DNA of 64,000 nt. Origin: Actinomadura mexicana. GTDB lineage: Bacteria > Actinomycetota > Actinomycetes > Streptosporangiales > Streptosporangiaceae. Position 1 is the stretch's first letter. Every line of letters starts with the position of its first letter. The stretch is taken from positions 124,001 through 188,000 of the forward strand of contig NZ_FZNP01000001.1 of NCBI RefSeq assembly GCF_900188105.1. The letters run 5' to 3'. Shown in pieces: positions 16,578 through 25,215 of this stretch. The notes below the pieces were generated by a model, which did not search any database, was not told the DNA's origin, and worked only from the letters and a program-made list of their open reading frames with translations. Made by a program: the position numbers and the translations under genes.

Positions 16578-17993
16578 ATGAGCACGCACGGCCGCCCGGG
16601 CAAGGATGGGCAGGGCCGCCCGGGCAAGGATGGGCACGGCCGCCCGGCCGGGGACGGGCAGGGCCGCCCCGCCGGGGATGAGCAGGGGCGCCCGGCCGGA
16701 GGGCCGGGCAGGCGCACGGCCAAGGTCGAGCGGGCGCTGCGCGCCGCACCGGCGTACGCGCTGCCCGAGGTGCTGGCCGCGACGCTGTCGCGCGAGTACC
16801 CCGTGGTCTCCGCCGCCCGGCTCCTGGTCTGCGACTACCACTCGCGCGCCCTGATGCCGGTCGGTCCGCTCCTGGCCACGCCCCACCCCGACGCCCTGGC
16901 CCTGGCGGTACCGGACGGCGACGTGCCGGCCGCCGAGGAGGTCACCGAGGCGATCAGGATCCGGCAGACCCCGGCCGGGCGGTCGTTCGTCACCGGCCGC
17001 GTCCTCGCCTCCCCCGAGGGGGACGGCGACGGGTCCGGGGAGACCCGCACCTATCTACCGGTGCGTGCGAGGGGCGAGCGGATCGGCGTCCTGGAGATCG
17101 GTGCGTCCGGTCCCTGGAGCGCCGACGAGGTGGGCGAGCTGGCCGAGATCGGCGAGCTGCTCGGCAGCGCGCTGAAGGTCGCGTGGAGCCGGACCGACCG
17201 GTACGAGCGGGCCAGGCGGCGGCACCGCCTCACCCTCGCCGCGGAGCTGCAGTGGCAGCTCCTGCCCGGCCACGCGCACGCGGACGACTCGTTCAGCCTC
17301 GCGGGGCACCTGGAGCCGGCCTACTCGATCGGCGGGGACAACTTCGACTGGTCCGTCGAGCACGACCATCTGGCGCTGACCGTCACCAACGGCTCGGGTA
17401 CCGGCATCAACGCGGCGCTGCTGACGTCGCTGACCGTCGGCGCGCTGCGCAACGCCCGCCGGTCGGGCGCCGACCTCGGCGAGCAGGCGAGCCTGGCGAA
17501 CGACATGGTGCACGTGCGCCACGGCGGCCGGGAGTTCACCGAGACGCTCGTCATGCGGATCGACCTCGCCGACGGGACCGTGCACGTCATCGACGCGGGG
17601 TCCCCGCGGATCCTGCTGCTGCGCGGCACCGAGGTGACGCCGGTCCCGCTGGAGCAGCAGCTGCCGCTCGGCATGTTCCCCGACACCGAGTACCGGCCCC
17701 AGCGGTTCACCCTCGACCCCGGCGACCGGCTGGTCATCGTCAGCGACGGCGTCTTCGCGGCGAAGGCCACGGCCGGCGAGTACGGGACGCTCCTGCTGGA
17801 GCAGGCCACCCGGCGCAGCCGGCTGCAGCCCGCGGCCGAGGTTCCGCTGACCGTGATCGACGAGCTCCTCGAGTTCCACGAGGGCACCGACCTCGCCGAC
17901 GACGCCGTCGTGGTGTGCTTCGACTGGCACCACGCGTCCGGCGCCCCCTCGCCGGACGCCGGCAGGGCCGTGCCCAGCGAGTCCGCGATCTAG
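16578..17993 (+). CDS. GAF/SpoIIE-type PP2C phosphatase with repetitive N-terminus
   Basis: A 471-residue protein. Residues 5-44 are five 8-residue repeats of the GRPGKDGQ type, likely disordered. Residues ~50-205 look like a GAF sensor domain (ending WSADEVGELAEIGELLGSAL). Residues ~220-450 are a SpoIIE-like PP2C domain with GGDNFDW, IVSDGVFA and DDAVVVCFDW. The usual DVSGKG metal motif reads TNGSGTG, with Asn in place of Asp, so activity may be reduced or altered. Such proteins normally dephosphorylate anti-sigma-factor antagonists (Ser/Thr) in partner-switching. No anti-sigma factor or antagonist lies nearby. ATG at 16578 follows GAGATGGGG. Confidence 0.85.
   Translation: MSTHGRPGKDGQGRPGKDGHGRPAGDGQGRPAGDEQGRPAGGPGRRTAKVERALRAAPAYALPEVLAATLSREYPVVSAARLLVCDYHSRALMPVGPLLATPHPDALALAVPDGDVPAAEEVTEAIRIRQTPAGRSFVTGRVLASPEGDGDGSGETRTYLPVRARGERIGVLEIGASGPWSADEVGELAEIGELLGSALKVAWSRTDRYERARRRHRLTLAAELQWQLLPGHAHADDSFSLAGHLEPAYSIGGDNFDWSVEHDHLALTVTNGSGTGINAALLTSLTVGALRNARRSGADLGEQASLANDMVHVRHGGREFTETLVMRIDLADGTVHVIDAGSPRILLLRGTEVTPVPLEQQLPLGMFPDTEYRPQRFTLDPGDRLVIVSDGVFAAKATAGEYGTLLLEQATRRSRLQPAAEVPLTVIDELLEFHEGTDLADDAVVVCFDWHHASGAPSPDAGRAVPSESAI
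16590..16697 (+). repeat. 24-bp coding tandem repeat, about five copies
   Basis: Units begin at 16590, 16614, 16638, 16662 and 16686. The first two differ at one base; the later ones are more diverged. Together they encode repeated GRP(G/A)-x-D-x-(Q/H) at the phosphatase N-terminus. Confidence 0.85.
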
Positions 17994-18027
17994 CCGGGAG
18001 CCGCCCGCGGAACCGCCCCGCCCGGGC

Positions 18028-18045
18028 AGTAACCTTCCGGTTACT
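18028..18045. promoter_or_regulatory. Inverted repeat AGTAACC-TTCC-GGTTACT
   Basis: Perfect 7-bp arms with a 4-base loop, lying between the phosphatase stop and the SCO6745-like start (28 bp before it). It could be an operator for the downstream gene. It lacks a T-run and is less GC-rich than usual for a terminator, so I favour the operator reading. Confidence 0.4.
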
Positions 18046-18073
18046 TGGGCCCCGAGGAAACGGGAGAGCGTCG

Positions 18074-18811
18074 ATGGGCGAGCTGAGCGCCGCGGAGACC
18101 GTACGCGCCGCCGACAAAGTCATTCACGGTGTCGGGTCGCGGTGGATGCTGTCGCGCAGGACGGCGGAGCACGGCAAGCGGCAGGGATACGGCAATCCGT
18201 TCGCGTACTACTTCGCCGGAAGGGGCGGGGTGCTCGGCGACGTCGACGCCGACGTGGTCTCGGCGGCGCTCGGCTGGTTCGAGCCGGGGTTCGTCCGCGC
18301 CCAGTGGGACGAGGGACTCGCGGTCGCCGGGGCGCGCGAGGCGACGCGGTGGTACACCCTCGGATGCGCGGCCTGGGGCGAGTCCCACCTGCCGGACGAC
18401 CCGCGCCTGTGCGAGCTGGCCGAGCGCGTCGTGCGCACCGCCGGGGGGTCGGGGCTGCCGCTGTTCTGCGGCTGGCGCGCCGAACCGCTGCCGGACGACG
18501 CCCGGGCCCGGCTCATGCAGCTGGTGCAGGTGCTGCGGGAACTGCGCGGCGGGCTGCATCTCGTCGCGACGACGTCCGTCGGGCTCTCCCCGCTGGAGGC
18601 GATCCTGACGCAGGACGGGCCGGACACCGCGCGCTTCTTCGGCTGGCAGGGCGACCTCCCCGACTGCTCGGCGCTCCGGCCGCGCCGGGCGGAGGCGGAG
18701 GAGATCACCGACCGGCTCTCCGCCGCGGTCTACGAGCGGGCGCTGTCCCCGTCCGAGCGCGCCGAGTTCGCGGAGCGGACCGGCGCGGTCGGCGCGGCCG
18801 TCCTCCGCTGA
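18074..18811 (+). CDS. SCO6745-like (SalK-type) protein
   Basis: A 245-residue soluble, Ala/Arg-rich, all-helical protein resembling the SCO6745 family of actinobacteria. The typical segment GYGNPFAYYFAGRGG-x-LGD is followed by SAALGWFEPGFV, then a C-terminal helical part with HLVATTSVGLSPLEAIL. The family has no settled biochemical function. ATG at 18074 follows a GGGAG. An inverted repeat sits just upstream. Codon use is like the neighbours. It stands alone between the phosphatase and a secreted hydrolase. Confidence 0.6.
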   Translation: MGELSAAETVRAADKVIHGVGSRWMLSRRTAEHGKRQGYGNPFAYYFAGRGGVLGDVDADVVSAALGWFEPGFVRAQWDEGLAVAGAREATRWYTLGCAAWGESHLPDDPRLCELAERVVRTAGGSGLPLFCGWRAEPLPDDARARLMQLVQVLRELRGGLHLVATTSVGLSPLEAILTQDGPDTARFFGWQGDLPDCSALRPRRAEAEEITDRLSAAVYERALSPSERAEFAERTGAVGAAVLR

Positions 18812-18953
18812 GCGGTCGCACGCGGCTCCGGGGCCGGACTTGTCGCCGGCGGACAAGAGCCGGGCGGAGATTGCGCGCACGGAGGACTGTCGCGCGGGGC
18901 GCGACAGGTCCATTGTCGGACCGTGAACCGATCACGCCCGGAAGGAGCACGTG

Positions 18954-20681
18954 ATGGGACGGTCCCCCCACCCCCTCGGCGCGTTCGCGGTCCTGGCCGC
19001 GTCGGCCGCGTCCCTGCTCGCCGTCACCGCGGCGGCCGGGCCGGTGAGCGCGCGCGAGGCCGGCCGGTCCGAGACGCCGGTCGCCTCCGGCTCGCCCGTC
19101 ACCGACGTCACCGAGTCGGCGGTGCGGGTCAAGGTGCCGCTGCCGGCGTCGGCCGGCCCGCATCCGGCGGCCTGCGACTGGCTGTCCTACCTGCGGTTCC
19201 GGCACAAGGACGGGCCCGCGTCGTCGGCCGCCGCCGACCGGATCCTGGTCGCGCAGCCCGGCATCCTGGAGGGCGCGGGCGCGTTCGACAGCGTCGCCCG
19301 CAACACGGTCTCGGCCGCGGCCAGGAGCGGGAAGCACATCGAGTTCTGGGCGCTCGACCGGCGTTCCAACTGCCTGGAGGACGGCACCGGGATCCAGGCG
19401 GGGCTCAGGGCGAAGGACACCCGTCTCGCCGTCGACTACTACTACAGGCAGAAAGAGGTGGACGGCCGGAAGTTCGCCGGATACCAGACCAACGACCAGG
19501 TGGCGTGGCTCCAGAACGTCGGGCTTGAGCAGACCGTCCGCGACCAGTACGACCTGATGGTCAGGGAGCTTCCCGACCAGGCCGTGCGCAAGCGGAAGAT
19601 GATGTGCGGGGGGCATTCGCTGGGGGGCGTCCTTACGGCGTTCTTCGCCACATGGGACTTCGACGGCGACCACTCCACCGCAGGCGACGCCGGGTACAAC
19701 CAGTGCTCTGGCTACTTCGCGCTCGACACCCGTATCTCGACGCGACTGCCCTCCGGCGGCGAGTTCCCCGAGGACTGGGTCCCGCTCCTGCGGTTCGGCG
19801 CCGGCGCCGTCCAGGCCGGGCTGGAGACGGGCGTCGTCCCGCGCGCCCTGTCCGCCCCCGCCGTGATCAACACCGAGACGATGAACCTGCTCGCCATCGC
19901 GGGCCTGGCCGCGCGCCTCGACCCGGGCGGCCTCTCCGACCTCGCGACCTACGTCCCCCCGTCGTCCAACACCGACACCACCTACCGGATCCTGTTCTCC
20001 AAGGACTACCCGACGTTCCTCAAGGGCTCCCCGGCGGTGAAGGACTTCCGGTTCACCAACGCCGCCGCGCTCGGCGGGCTGCTGGACGACAACTCCCAGC
20101 CGCTCGCGTTCATGCAGGCCAGCCTCGGCTTCTGGGACGGCGGGAAGATCGTCGACAAGGAGTTCCCCGCGCCGAACGACCTGGAGGCGATCGGGCTCGG
20201 CGGCCTGTCCCGGCTGCTCGGGACGGAGAAGAAGGCGATGCCGGACGAGCCGAACGGCCCCCTGTACACGTGGCGGAACTTCGACCGCGTCGGCGCCCCG
20301 GACGACCCGGTGCACCGGTCCAAGGACGGCACCCCGTTCACGTCCGCGGGCGAGGAGGTCACCGACATCGCCGAACTGGCCCGCAGCCTGTCGGAGCACC
20401 CGCTCGACTTCACCGAGCACTACTTCCCGACGAAGATGGTCACCGACATCGCGCTGGCCGCCGCCCCCGGGATCGCCGACGACGCCGTCCACGAGGACGG
20501 CGTCACCGCGAACCCGACGCTCAACCTTGAGGCGGAGGGCGGCCTCGGCGGCGACCCGCGGCCCGGCGACGTCGTCGCGCCCGGCTACCAGCACATCGAC
20601 GTCCTGACGGCGTCCGCCGTCCAGAACGGCGGACGGCCGGAGCCGGTCTCGGCGAACCTCGCCCTGTTCGCCGCCGGGTGA
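18954..20681 (+). CDS. Secreted alpha/beta hydrolase (lipase/esterase-like)
   Basis: A 575-residue protein with a Sec-type signal peptide: positive start, then hydrophobic LGAFAVLAASAASLLAVTAAAG, with likely cleavage after VSA near residue 33. The nucleophile elbow GGHSLGG (about residue 222) marks an alpha/beta hydrolase fold. Paired cysteines (CDW..., NCLED, CGG, QCSG) suit an exported, disulfide-bonded protein. The substrate is not evident; a large insert after the elbow suggests a lid. ATG at 18954 lies 6 bases after AAGGAG, while the GTG just before it is too close. It is monocistronic, with a strong hairpin 13 bp after the stop. Confidence 0.7.
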   Translation: MGRSPHPLGAFAVLAASAASLLAVTAAAGPVSAREAGRSETPVASGSPVTDVTESAVRVKVPLPASAGPHPAACDWLSYLRFRHKDGPASSAAADRILVAQPGILEGAGAFDSVARNTVSAAARSGKHIEFWALDRRSNCLEDGTGIQAGLRAKDTRLAVDYYYRQKEVDGRKFAGYQTNDQVAWLQNVGLEQTVRDQYDLMVRELPDQAVRKRKMMCGGHSLGGVLTAFFATWDFDGDHSTAGDAGYNQCSGYFALDTRISTRLPSGGEFPEDWVPLLRFGAGAVQAGLETGVVPRALSAPAVINTETMNLLAIAGLAARLDPGGLSDLATYVPPSSNTDTTYRILFSKDYPTFLKGSPAVKDFRFTNAAALGGLLDDNSQPLAFMQASLGFWDGGKIVDKEFPAPNDLEAIGLGGLSRLLGTEKKAMPDEPNGPLYTWRNFDRVGAPDDPVHRSKDGTPFTSAGEEVTDIAELARSLSEHPLDFTEHYFPTKMVTDIALAAAPGIADDAVHEDGVTANPTLNLEAEGGLGGDPRPGDVVAPGYQHIDVLTASAVQNGGRPEPVSANLALFAAG

Positions 20682-20693
20682 CGCGTCCCCCTG

Positions 20694-20744
20694 ACCCGCC
20701 GCCCGCCCCGCGGCACCCCTTGTTTCGCGGTGCGGGCGGCGGGT
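20694..20744 (+). terminator. Strong GC hairpin after secreted hydrolase
   Basis: A perfect 13-bp stem (20694-20706 with 20732-20744) and a 25-base loop, without a T-run, as is common in high-GC actinomycetes. It also sits only 38 bp before the formate dehydrogenase start, so it may insulate or attenuate that gene. Confidence 0.6.
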
Positions 20745-20782
20745 AGGTGGGCGGCGGGCCGATCAGAGAAGGGCGGTGTGAC

Positions 20783-23700
20783 GTGGGCGTTCGGACATGG
20801 ATCGAGTCGTGGCCCGTCTACCGCCAGTTCAGCGGCGAGGACCCCCTCGGGCGGGGCGCGGCGGCCAAGAGCGCCGGCACCGAGCGGATCAGGCCGCGGG
20901 TGAGCACCGCCGACCAGGTCGTGAAGTCCGTCTGCCCCTACTGCGCGGTCGGCTGCGGGCAGGACGTGTACGTCGAGGACGGCAGGGTCACCCAGATCGA
21001 GGGCGACCCCGACTCGCCGGTCAGCCGGGGGCGGCTGTGCCCGAAGGGCTCGGCGTCCCTCCAGCTGACGACCGGGGCGGCCCGCGAGCACCGGGTGCTG
21101 TACCGGCGCCCGCACGGCACCGGGTGGGAGTCGCTCGACCTCGACACGGCGATGGACATGATCGCCGACCGGGTGGTCGAGGCGCGCCGGCACGGCTGGC
21201 AGTGGGAGCAGGACGACCTGCGGGTGCGGCGGACGCTGGGCTTCGCGAGCCTCGGCGGCGCCACGCTCGACAACGAGGAGAACTACCTGATCAAGAAGCT
21301 GTTCACCGCGCTCGGCGCGGTGCAGATCGAGAACCAGGCCCGCGTTTGACACTCCTCCACCGTCCCCGGTCTGGGGACCTCGTTCGGACGCGGCGGCGCG
21401 ACCACCTTCCAGCAGGACCTGCAGCACGCGGACTGCATCGTCGTGCAGGGCTCGAACATGGCCGAGTGCCATCCGGTCGGGTTCCAGTGGGTGATGGAGG
21501 CGAAGGCGCGCGGGGCGAAGCTGATCCACGTGGACCCGCGGTTCACGCGGACGAGCGCGCTCGCCGACGTGCACGTCCCGCTGCGCGCGGGGAGTGACAT
21601 CGCGTTCCTCGGCGGGATCATCAACTACGTCCTGCGGAACGAGAAGTACTTCCGCGACTACGTCGTGCCCTACACCAACGCGTCGGTGATCCTCACCGAC
21701 GAGTTCCGCGACACCGAGGACCTGGACGGCGTGTTCTCCGGCCTGGACGCGGACAGGCGCAGCTACGACCACAGGAGCTGGCAGTACGAGGGCATGGAGG
21801 TCCAGGCGGCCTCAGGCCGGCGCGACATGGAGTACGAGGACCGCGTCGGACCCGTCGAGGAGGCGGCACGCGGCGAGGCGCACGGTTCGGGCGGCGCGGC
21901 GATCGGCGTGGGCGACCCGGAGCGGGACCCGACACTGACGCACCCGCGGTGCGTGTTCCAGGTCCTCAAGCGGCACTACGCGCGGTACACGCCGGAGATG
22001 GTCGAGCGGATCTGCGGCGTCCCCCAGGACCAGTTCCTCCAGGTCTGCGAGATGGTCACGGAGAACTCCGGCCGCGACCGGACCACCGCGTTCGCGTACG
22101 CGGTGGGCTGGACGCAGCACACGGTCGGCGTCCAGTACATCCGCGCCGCGGCGGTGCTGCAGGGGCTGCTCGGCAACATCGGGCGTCCCGGCGGCGGCAT
22201 CCTGGCGCTGCGCGGCCACGCGTCCATCCAGGGCTCGACGGACATTCCGACGCTGTTCAACCTGCTGCCCGGCTACATCCCGATGCCGCACGCCCACAGC
22301 AACGAGAACCTGGACGCGTTCATCCGGGCGGAGGCGGCGCGCAAGGGCTTCTGGGGCGACATGCGCTCCTACATGGTCAGCCTGCTGAAGGCGTACTGGG
22401 GCGACGCGGCGACGGCCGACAACGACTACCGCTTCGACTACCTGCCGCGGCTGACCGGATCGCACGGCACCTACGAGACCTGCATGGCGCAGATCGACGG
22501 GGTGTGCAAGGGCTACTTCCTGATGGGCGAGAACCCGGCCGTCGGGTCGGCCAACGCCAAGATCCAGCGGCTCGGGATGGCCAACCTCGACTGGCTCGTC
22601 GTCCGCGACTTCTCGCTGATCGAGTCGGCGACGTGGTGGAAGGACGGCCCGGAGATCGAGTCGGGCGAGATGCGCACCGAGGACATCGGCACCGAGGTGT
22701 TCTTCCTGCCCGCCGCCGCGCACACCGAGAAGGACGGCAGCTTCACCAACACCCAGCGCATGCTCCAGTGGCACCACAAGGCCGTGGAGCCCGCCGGGGA
22801 CGCGCGCAGCGACCTGTGGTTCATGTACCACCTCGGCCGCATCGTCCGGGACAAGCTCGCCGGGTCCACCGACGAGATGGACCGTCCCGTCCTGGACCTG
22901 ACGTGGGACTACCCGACGAGGGGCGACCTGGCCGAGCCGGACGCCGAGGCCGTGCTCGCCGAGATCAACGGCCGGGACGCCGACGGGAACCCGCTGTCGT
23001 CCTACACGCAGCTGAAGGACGACGGGTCCACCTCGTGCGGGTGCTGGATCTACTGCGGCTGCTACGCCGACGGCGTCAACCAGACCGCGCGCCGCAAGCC
23101 CGGCAAGGACCAGAACTGGGTGGCGCCCGAGTGGGGCTGGGCGTGGCCGATGAACCGCCGCATCCTCTACAACCGGGCGTCCGCCGATCCGGACGGCAAC
23201 CCGTGGAGCGACCGCAAGGCGCTGGTCTGGTGGGACGCCGAAGAAGGCAGGTGGACGGGCCACGACGTGCCCGACTTCATCGCCGACCGTCCGCCGGACT
23301 ACGAACCGCCGCGCGACGCGACGGGTCCGGACGCGCTCGCCGGCGACGACCCGTTCATCATGCAGGCCGACGGCAAGGCATGGCTGTACGTGCCGGCCGG
23401 CCTGACGGACGGGCCGCTGCCGACGCACTACGAGCCGCAGGACTCGCCGTTCCGGAACCCGCTCTACAAGCAGCAGCGCAACCCCGTCCGGCACCTGCCG
23501 CCGCCGCATCCCGACAACCGGTACGCGCCGAGCGGCGCGGACCCGGGCGCCGAGGTCTACCCGTACGTGGCGACGACGTACCGGCTCACCGAGCACCACA
23601 CGGCGGGCGGCATGTCGCGCTGGCAGCCGTACCTGGCGGAGCTGCAACCGGAGTTCTTCTGCGAGGTCTCGCCGGAGCTGGCGGCCGAGCGGCGGCTGGA

Positions 23701-24034
23701 GCACGGCGGCTGGGCGACCATCGTCAGCCCGCGCGGCGTCGTGGAGGCGCGGGTCCTGGTGACCGAGCGGATGTCGCCGCTGACCGTGGACGGCCGCACG
23801 CTCCACCAGGTCGGGGTGCCCTATCACTGGGGCCCGAACGGCTACAGCCGCGGCGACGCGGCGAACGAGCTGCTGCACCTGTCCCTGGACCCGAACACGC
23901 ACATCCAGGAGGCGAAGGCCCTGTCGGTCGACATCCGCCCGGGCCGCCGCCCGCGCGGCCCGGCCGCCGCCGCCCTGGTCCGCGACTACCAGCGGCGAGC
24001 CGGCATCACCGACCGGACCGGCACTGAAGTTTGA
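20783..24034 (+). CDS. Selenocysteine-containing formate dehydrogenase, catalytic subunit (FDH-N/FdnG type)
   Basis: A 1,083-residue molybdopterin (bis-MGD) oxidoreductase that oxidises formate to CO2. An N-terminal [4Fe-4S] motif uses Cys51, Cys54, Cys58 and Cys86. TGA at 21347-21349 is read as Sec189 in NQARV-U-HSSTVPGLG, the site that is Sec (V-U-H) in FdnG. The frame resumes directly after it (HPVGFQWVMEAKARGAKL, VDPRFTRT), and the FdnG hallmark SCGCWIYCGC is present near residue 755. A SECIS hairpin follows the TGA. Without Sec decoding it would be miscalled as two genes. The start is GTG at 20783. Unlike E. coli FdnG there is no twin-arginine signal, so a cytoplasmic location is likely. 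No FdnH or FdnI-type partner gene is in the window. It converges on selD-selB-selA. Confidence 0.92.
21347..21378 (+). promoter_or_regulatory. Sec UGA codon and SECIS hairpin
   Basis: In-frame TGA (21347-21349), then a hairpin GTCCCC (21362-21367), loop GGTCT (21368-21372) and GGGGAC (21373-21378). The loop lies 18 bases after the UGA, and GGUCU matches the apical loop of the E. coli fdhF/fdnG SECIS bound by SelB. The selB gene is 4 kb away. Confidence 0.9.
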
Positions 24035-24054
24035 CTGCATCCCCCTCCTCCTTC

Positions 24055-24069
24055 GGGCCCGGAGGGCCC
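24055..24069. terminator. Hairpin GGGCCC-GGA-GGGCCC between fdh and selD
   Basis: A perfect 6-bp stem with a 3-base loop, 20 bp after the formate dehydrogenase stop and in the 179-bp convergent gap. It probably ends transcription of fdh. Confidence 0.5.
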
Positions 24070-24127
24070 TCCATCGTCGGGAAATGCGGGCGACGCGGCA
24101 TCGCTCCGACTCGCCTTGCGGCTCGCT

Positions 24128-24177
24128 TCGCGATCAGGTTCTCGCAAGCTCGAACCTGCCTTCGGACGCGATCGCGA
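24128..24177. repeat. Nested inverted repeats between convergent fdh and selD
   Basis: The outer arms TCGCGATC (24128-24135) and GATCGCGA (24170-24177) enclose CAGGTTC (24135-24141) and GAACCTG (24152-24158). The structure could act as a bidirectional terminator or be a dispersed palindromic element. It is not a tRNA: no acceptor, anticodon or CCA end is found. Confidence 0.6.
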
Positions 24178-24213
24178 CCAGTCAGGTTGTTGCGGGGTGC
24201 CTGAACCAGGGCT

Positions 24214-25215
24214 TCAGCGCACTACCAGTGGGTGATCGCGTGCGGGGATCAGTTCGCCGATGACGGGGGCGCCGGGGATCTCGCCGGCGAGCAGGAGGCC
24301 GCCGGAGGTCTGGGCGTCGGCGAGCAGCAGCCGGTCGTCCTCGCCGACGGCGCCGAAGTCGGTGTGCGGGGCCACCCAGTCGAGGTTGCGGCGCGTGCCG
24401 CCGCTGACGTACCCGTCCCGGAGGGACGCGCGGGCGCCGTCGAGGTAGGGGACGGCGGCGGCGTCGACCACCGCGGTCACGCCGGACGCGCGGGCCATCT
24501 TGTAGAGGTGGCCGAGCAGCCCGAAGCCGGTAACGTCGGTGGCGCAGGCGATCCCGGCGCCGAGCGCGGCGGCGGACGCGTCGCGGTTCAGCGCGGCCAT
24601 GGTCGCGACGGCGTGCGCGAAGACCTCGCCCGTCGCCTTGTGCCGGTTGTTCAGGACGCCGAGGCCGAGGGGCTTGGTGAGGCTGAGGGGCGTGCCCGGC
24701 CTGCCGGTGTCGTTGCGCAGCAGGCGGGCGGGGTCGGCGACCCCGGTGACGGCCATGCCGTACTTGGGCTCGGGGTCGTCCACGCTGTGGCCGCCGCCGA
24801 CGTGGCAGCCCGCCTCGGCGGCGACGTCGAGGCCGCCGCGCAGGACCTCGCGCGCCAGGTCGAACGGCAGCACGCCGCGGGGCCAGGCGAGCAGGTTCAC
24901 CGCCACGAGGGGACGGCCGCCGATCGCGTAGACGTCGGACAGCGCGTTGGCGGCCGCGATGCGCCCCCAGTCGTACGGGTCGTCGACGACGGGCGTGAAG
25001 AAGTCGGCGGTGGCGACGACGGCGAGGCCGTCCTGGAGCCGGACCACGGCGGCGTCGTCGCCGGTCTCCAGGCCGACGAGCAGGTCGGCGTTGGGCGAGG
25101 CGGGGGCGGCGCCGAGGCCGGCGACGACCTCTTCGAGCTCGCCGGGCGGGATCTTGCAGGCGCAGCCGCCGCCGTGCGCGTACTCGGTCAGCCGTTTCGC
25201 GAGCGGTCCGGTCAT
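24214..25215 (-). CDS. selD: Selenide, water dikinase (selenophosphate synthetase)
   Basis: A 333-residue enzyme that makes selenophosphate from selenide and ATP, the selenium donor for Sec-tRNA. The N-terminal active-site motif HGGGCACKI holds Cys18 at the catalytic Cys/Sec position (Cys form, no UGA) and Cys20. The AIRS-type ATP-binding core includes TADFFTPVVDDPYDWG, NALSDVYAIGG, GGHSVDDPEPKYGMAVTG and ATDVTGFGLLGH. ATG at 25215 overlaps the selB stop (ATGA). It is the last gene of selA-selB-selD. Length matches the family. Confidence 0.95.
   Translation of the reverse strand: MTGPLAKRLTEYAHGGGCACKIPPGELEEVVAGLGAAPASPNADLLVGLETGDDAAVVRLQDGLAVVATADFFTPVVDDPYDWGRIAAANALSDVYAIGGRPLVAVNLLAWPRGVLPFDLAREVLRGGLDVAAEAGCHVGGGHSVDDPEPKYGMAVTGVADPARLLRNDTGRPGTPLSLTKPLGLGVLNNRHKATGEVFAHAVATMAALNRDASAAALGAGIACATDVTGFGLLGHLYKMARASGVTAVVDAAAVPYLDGARASLRDGYVSGGTRRNLDWVAPHTDFGAVGEDDRLLLADAQTSGGLLLAGEIPGAPVIGELIPARDHPLVVR

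Noticed and set aside
20783..21349. Formate dehydrogenase as a truncated pseudogene stopped at 21347
   Set aside because: The TGA is in the family's Sec position, the frame continues on both sides, and a SECIS hairpin with a GGUCU loop and the sel genes are present.
24128..24177. tRNA-like fold in the nested inverted repeat
   Set aside because: No acceptor stem, anticodon loop or CCA could be formed; the similarity is limited to one T-arm-like stem.
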